Below are positions 9,114 to 11,479 of a DNA stretch of 11,479 nucleotides, piece by piece. The notes beneath the pieces are model-generated. The model did no database searches, was not told where the DNA came from, and was given only the letters and a program-made list of their open reading frames with translations. The stretch comes from Candidatus Eiseniibacteriota bacterium (GTDB taxonomy: Bacteria > Eisenbacteria > RBG-16-71-46): assembly GCA_005893185.1 (NCBI GenBank), contig VBOS01000005.1, forward strand, positions 1 to 11,479, in the 5' to 3' direction. A program made the position numbers and the translations under genes. How positions within the stretch are numbered: the stretch's first letter is position 1; each line of letters begins with the position of its first letter.

Positions 9114-9168
9114 GGCCCGCGCCTCGGCAATGGAACCGTCGAATGAGCCCATCGCCGAGGCGCGGGCC
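9114..9168 (+). repeat. 15-bp perfect inverted repeat around the DUF1287 start codon
   Basis: GGCCCGCGCCTCGGC (9114-9128) is the exact reverse complement of GCCGAGGCGCGGGCC (9154-9168). After one A/C mismatch the stem continues with ATGG (9130-9133) pairing to CCAT (9149-9152). The loop (9134-9148) contains the ATG at 9143 of the downstream gene, and the 3' arm lies within its first codons. In RNA this would form a very stable hairpin. It could be a translational control element, an operator-like palindrome, or a sign that the true start lies further downstream. Confidence 0.75.
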
Positions 9169-9808
9169 AGTCGACCCGGTGGCCAAAGCCACTGCAACCC
9201 ATGGCGGGCAACCGATCGACCTGCGAAGCGAGGGCGACGCGAGCCTCGCGCGTCGCGTTCTGACGACGCTTCCGGTAGACAGCACGTTCGCGACGCGACT
9301 CGTGCGCGCCGCGCTGGAGCGGACGCTTCACGTCGTGCGCTACGAGCCGGCCTACGTGCCCCTTGCCTACCCCAACGGCGACGTGCCGGCGAACACCGGC
9401 GTCTGCACCGACGAGATCGTCCGCGCCTACCGTGCGCTCGGCGTGGACCTGCAGCGGCTGGTCCACGAAGACATGGAGCGCCATTTCGACGCCTATCCGA
9501 GGAGATGGGGCCTGCGCGGGCCCGACCCCAACATCGATCATCGCCGCGTCCCCAACCTGCAGATGTTCCTACGGCGCCGGGGCGCAGCGTTGCCGGTCAC
9601 GGACAAGCGAGACGACTACTGCCCGGGCGATCTCATCACCTGCACAGTGCCTCCGGATCTGCCGCACATCGCCATCGTGGTCCCGGCGCCGGACGGGAGC
9701 GCCACTCCGTGGATCGTCCATAACATCGGCCAGGGGCCGCGCTACGAGGATCGGCTCTTCGAGTTTCCGCTCACCGGGCACTACCGCTGGCGTCCCGCGA
9801 TCCCCTGA
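9143..9808 (+). CDS. DUF1287 (YijF-like) family protein, putative cysteine peptidase fold
   Basis: A 221-residue protein whose body (about 60-221) matches DUF1287. Landmarks are YPNGDVPANTGVCTDEIVRAYR (76-97), with C88, then VDLQRLVHEDM (101-111) and PNIDHRRVPNLQ (129-140). GDLITC (162-167), HIAIVV (175-180), VHNIGQGP (192-199) and TGHYRW (211-216) follow. The ordered Cys and His resemble NlpC/P60-type enzymes, so a peptidoglycan-related hydrolase is possible; activity is unproven. E. coli YijF is secreted, but this N-terminus is polar with no signal peptide. In-frame sequence reaches a stop at 9098 without another ATG, GTG or TTG, so no longer form exists. No ribosome site is visible before the ATG, which lies in the loop of a strong inverted repeat. 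A GTG at 9179 is an alternative start. It stands alone on the plus strand, 95 bases before the next gene. Confidence 0.85.
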   Translation: MSPSPRRGPVDPVAKATATHGGQPIDLRSEGDASLARRVLTTLPVDSTFATRLVRAALERTLHVVRYEPAYVPLAYPNGDVPANTGVCTDEIVRAYRALGVDLQRLVHEDMERHFDAYPRRWGLRGPDPNIDHRRVPNLQMFLRRRGAALPVTDKRDDYCPGDLITCTVPPDLPHIAIVVPAPDGSATPWIVHNIGQGPRYEDRLFEFPLTGHYRWRPAIP

Positions 9809-9910
9809 GCGTGCCCTCCCCGGATCGGGGCCGGCGCGCCGCGACGCTCCCAGGCGCCGGCGCGATGTTGCGCCGCTGCGCGCATGCCGCATAGCTTCAG
9901 CTCATGCGGC
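9809..9910 (+). other. Intergenic hairpins before the DUF2064 gene
   Basis: Three inverted repeats lie between the DUF1287 stop and the next start. They are CCCCG-GAT-CGGGG (9818-9830), CGGCGC with a 6-base loop to GCGCCG (9858-9875), and GCCGCAT (9886-9892) pairing with ATGCGGC (9904-9910) across an 11-base loop. The last includes the start codon of the following gene. The first two could end transcription of the DUF1287 gene, but no T-tract follows either. No ribosome site was recognised. Confidence 0.3.
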
Positions 9911-10215
9911 GTCTCGCATTGTTCGCCCGGTGGCCTGCCGCGGGCGAGGTGAAGACTCGGCTCTCCCCCGCGCTGCCCGCCGCGCTCGCCCTCGATCTCT
10001 ACCGCGCGATGCTCGAGGACGCGATCGCGGTCACGGTCGCGGCGGCAGCCGATGAGCGCATGCTCTACTGGGCCGATGCTCCCGCGGCCCGCCACGGATA
10101 CGCCGTGCCGCCGGGACTTCGCGTGCGCGACCAGCAGGGCGCAGACCTGGGCGCACGGATCGAGCATGCGTTCGAAGACTTGATCGCCGCGCCCGCACGA
10201 CCCACGACGTCGTGA
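9904..10215 (+). CDS. DUF2064/TIGR04282-type glycosyltransferase, N-terminal piece of a broken gene
   Basis: This 103-codon frame opens with the nucleotide-binding signature FARWPAAGEVKTRLSP (7-22) of the DUF2064 / radical-SAM- and selenium-associated transferase family (GT-A fold). It continues normally to the QQGADLGARIEHAFEDL region (about 77-93). The reading then stops at TGA (10213-10215), at about the family's midpoint. The rest of the domain is read in another frame that overlaps this stop by 4 bases. Between the two halves the expected central strand and helix with the GSDCP-type motif, roughly 25-30 residues, is missing. The piece alone is unlikely to be an enzyme. Function in the family is not well established. 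It is probably a decaying gene; a local assembly error is the main alternative. Confidence 0.7.
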   Translation: MRRLALFARWPAAGEVKTRLSPALPAALALDLYRAMLEDAIAVTVAAAADERMLYWADAPAARHGYAVPPGLRVRDQQGADLGARIEHAFEDLIAAPARPTTS

Positions 10216-10499
10216 TGGGGGCGGCGCATGACGGCGGCTACTATCTCGTGGGCCTGCGGCGCAGGGCCCCCGCGCTCTTCCGCGGCATCGAGTGGAGCAC
10301 GGCTCGCGTGCTGGACCAGACGCTGGAGCGCGCGGCCAAGACCGGGGTCAGCACTGCGCTGCTCCCGGCGCTCGACGATCTCGACACGCCCGCGGACCTG
10401 CTGCGCTGGATCGCGGGCCGCGCCGGCGGCGGCGGGCCGCACGGGCCGCGGGCGCTGGATCGAGCGCTGCGCGCGATCGGGCTGCTGCCGCCGGGGTGA
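10212..10499 (+). CDS. DUF2064/TIGR04282-type glycosyltransferase, C-terminal piece of a broken gene
   Basis: This 95-codon frame continues the split gene. It starts by GTG at 10212 or ATG at 10215, the latter sharing one base with the upstream stop (TGATG). It holds the family's C-terminal half: MGAAHDGGYYLVGLRR (2-17), then ALFRGIEWSTARVLDQTLERA (21-41) and LPALDDLDTPADL (51-63). Codons just upstream in the same frame read Thr-His-Asp-Val-Val, which fits the conserved stretch before the DGGY motif and shows that the frame once extended further left. A Gly-rich stretch and a short helix end the protein. Stop-start overlap could permit reinitiation, but the missing central motif argues against activity. 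It converges with the zinc-ribbon TPR gene, 33 bases away. Confidence 0.65.
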   Translation: MMGAAHDGGYYLVGLRRRAPALFRGIEWSTARVLDQTLERAAKTGVSTALLPALDDLDTPADLLRWIAGRAGGGGPHGPRALDRALRAIGLLPPG

Positions 10500-10501
10500 G
10501 C

Positions 10502-10528
10502 CGCTGCGCAGGCGGTGCGGGCGCAGCG
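10502..10528. terminator. Hairpin between convergent genes
   Basis: CGCTGCGC (10502-10509) pairs perfectly with GCGCAGCG (10521-10528) across an 11-base loop. It fills the short gap between two genes that read towards each other, the place where a two-way terminator is expected. There is no U-tract on either strand, so it may only assist termination or be incidental. Confidence 0.35.
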
Positions 10529-10532
10529 CCCT

Positions 10533-11300
10533 CTAGCGCGCGCTGGGAAGAGGCGGGGCGGGCTTCCCCTGCGCCTTCATCACGCGCTGCATGGCATCTG
10601 TGATCGGCCCACTCAGGTCGCCGGGCGGGCTGCTCTGCAGCGCGCGATGCAAGTAGTCGAGCGCAGCTTCGTAGTTCCCGCGGTGCTCGCTCACGATGCC
10701 GAGGTTGAAGAGCGCGATCGGATGGTGCGGGTCGCGCGCGAGCCCCAGCAGGAAGCAGCGCTCGGCCTCGTCCGTATCGCCGAGGTTGTAGTAGCACACG
10801 CCCAGATCCACGATCGCGCCCGTCTGGGTCGAATCGTGGTGAACCACCGAGCGATAGTGGATGGTCGCCTCCGACCAGTTGGCGGTGTTGTAGAGGATGT
10901 CGGCGAGCGCGATGCGAGCTTCCACGTTGGTGGAGTCCTTCTCGATTGCCGCGCGCAGCTCGTCTGCGTGCTTCTGCTCGTCCGGGTTCGAGCCCGGAAC
11001 GGGCTGCGAAGCGCGCTCGACGTTGGCCTTGAGCGCGATGAAGAGCACGATTGCAGCGCAGATCGACCCGAACGCGAGCCACAGCGTCGTCGCCTGATTC
11101 GACGCCGGGCGCGGCCGCCGCGGCCGCACCGGGCGGGGGACGGGGAGCGGGTCGGGCTTCCTTGCGCCGGGCTCGCCGCCGGGAGCGGCACCGTGCATCG
11201 CGGCCGGCAGGCCGGCAAGCGGAAAGTTGCAGGCCTCGCAGCTCTCGCTACCCGGAGGGTTCTCGTGGCCGCAGTCGGGGCAGCGTTTCGATTCGGGCAT
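10533..11300 (-). CDS. Zinc-ribbon, single-helix, TPR-repeat protein
   Basis: A 255-residue protein of unknown function. A zinc ribbon at the N-terminus has C7-x2-C10 and C21-x2-C24 in the pattern CPDCGHEN...CEACNFPL. A Pro/Arg-rich linker (about 40-68) and one transmembrane helix (about 72-91) follow. A TPR domain then runs from about 108 to 227 with at least three repeats, for example ARIALADILYNTANWSEAT (128-146) and AIVDLGVCYYNLGDTDEAE (162-180). ALFNLGIVSEHRGNYEAAL (196-214) is the third. The arrangement suggests a cytoplasmic ribbon joined to an extracytoplasmic TPR scaffold, probably for protein-protein contacts. GGAGA lies just before the ATG. A TACAGT box about 50 bases upstream (11351-11356) could be a -10, though its -35 is poor. 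No partner gene is identifiable within the window. Confidence 0.85.
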   Translation of the reverse strand: MPESKRCPDCGHENPPGSESCEACNFPLAGLPAAMHGAAPGGEPGARKPDPLPVPRPVRPRRPRPASNQATTLWLAFGSICAAIVLFIALKANVERASQPVPGSNPDEQKHADELRAAIEKDSTNVEARIALADILYNTANWSEATIHYRSVVHHDSTQTGAIVDLGVCYYNLGDTDEAERCFLLGLARDPHHPIALFNLGIVSEHRGNYEAALDYLHRALQSSPPGDLSGPITDAMQRVMKAQGKPAPPLPSAR

Positions 11301-11479
11301 GGCTCTCCGAATTGGGGTGGCTCGCTCGGGTCCGCAGGAAGGTGGACCTGACTGTAGACCCGCCGCCCCAATCCGGCCACTCCGGTCGCGGCGAGTCGCC
11401 GGCCGTTCTCGCGCCGTACGCCCCCGTCAATACACTATCCCGAGAGCACCCCTACTTGACGACCGCCGCCCGCCTGACC

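Noticed and set aside
11351..11380. TACAGT box upstream of the zinc-ribbon TPR gene as a full sigma-70 promoter
   Set aside because: The hexamer 17 bases upstream (TGGCCG) matches TTGACA at only three positions, so it is noted only in the gene entry.
11389..11401. Palindrome CGGCGAGTCGCCG near the right edge
   Set aside because: Short GC palindromes are expected in such DNA and nothing else there indicates an operator.

Overview
The window is high-GC bacterial chromosome with densely packed genes. It carries an NtrB/NtrC-type sigma-54 two-component pair, a YbbR protein, a dihydrolipoyl dehydrogenase, a PP2C phosphatase and several membrane or TPR proteins. No phage, transposon, CRISPR or RNA gene is visible. 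The base composition, the sigma-54 regulator and the mix of small envelope and TPR proteins suggest a high-GC, probably diderm lineage, for example Gemmatimonadota-, Eisenbacteria- or myxobacteria-like. This is an inference from gene style only; there is no phylogenetic marker to settle it.

Region 1 (about 31-4568, minus strand) reads right to left. It starts with a four-helix LiaI/DUF5668-type membrane protein. After a 168-base gap with two small hairpins comes an apparent operon: a MOSC-domain protein, an NtrB-like sensor kinase (GTG start, 18 bases after the MOSC stop), an NtrC-like response regulator, and a YbbR/CdaR-like protein overlapping the regulator by 4 bases (ATGA). The kinase and regulator should form one phosphorelay that acts on sigma-54 promoters. 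No convincing sigma-54 promoter was found in the window, so its targets are unknown.

Region 2 (4569-6541) is a 305-base divergent intergenic segment followed, on the plus strand, by a 555-residue PrsW-type intramembrane protease. That protease has an extra N-terminal membrane anchor and TPR-like domain. A possible 31-codon leader ORF ends in a TAATG overlap with the protease start.

Region 3 (6645-9010, minus strand) holds dihydrolipoyl dehydrogenase (E3) and, downstream, a PP2C-type Ser/Thr phosphatase, probably cotranscribed. A good sigma-70-like promoter (TTGACA, 17-base spacer, TACAGT) lies upstream of the dehydrogenase.

Region 4 (9114-10499, plus strand) begins with a 15-bp perfect inverted repeat surrounding the start codon of a DUF1287 (YijF-family) gene. 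Next is a DUF2064/TIGR04282-type nucleotidyltransferase-like gene. It is split into two overlapping frames and appears to lack the central segment that normally carries the GSDCP-type motif, so it is probably a decayed gene.

Region 5 (10533-11479, minus strand) is a zinc-ribbon, single-helix, TPR protein that converges on the broken gene across a short segment with an 8-bp-stem hairpin. The right edge shows no further supportable gene.

No complete new defence or biosynthetic system is evident. The items most worth a second look are the start-codon hairpin at 9114-9168, the TPR-PrsW fusion, the split DUF2064 gene and the MOSC/NtrB/NtrC/YbbR operon.
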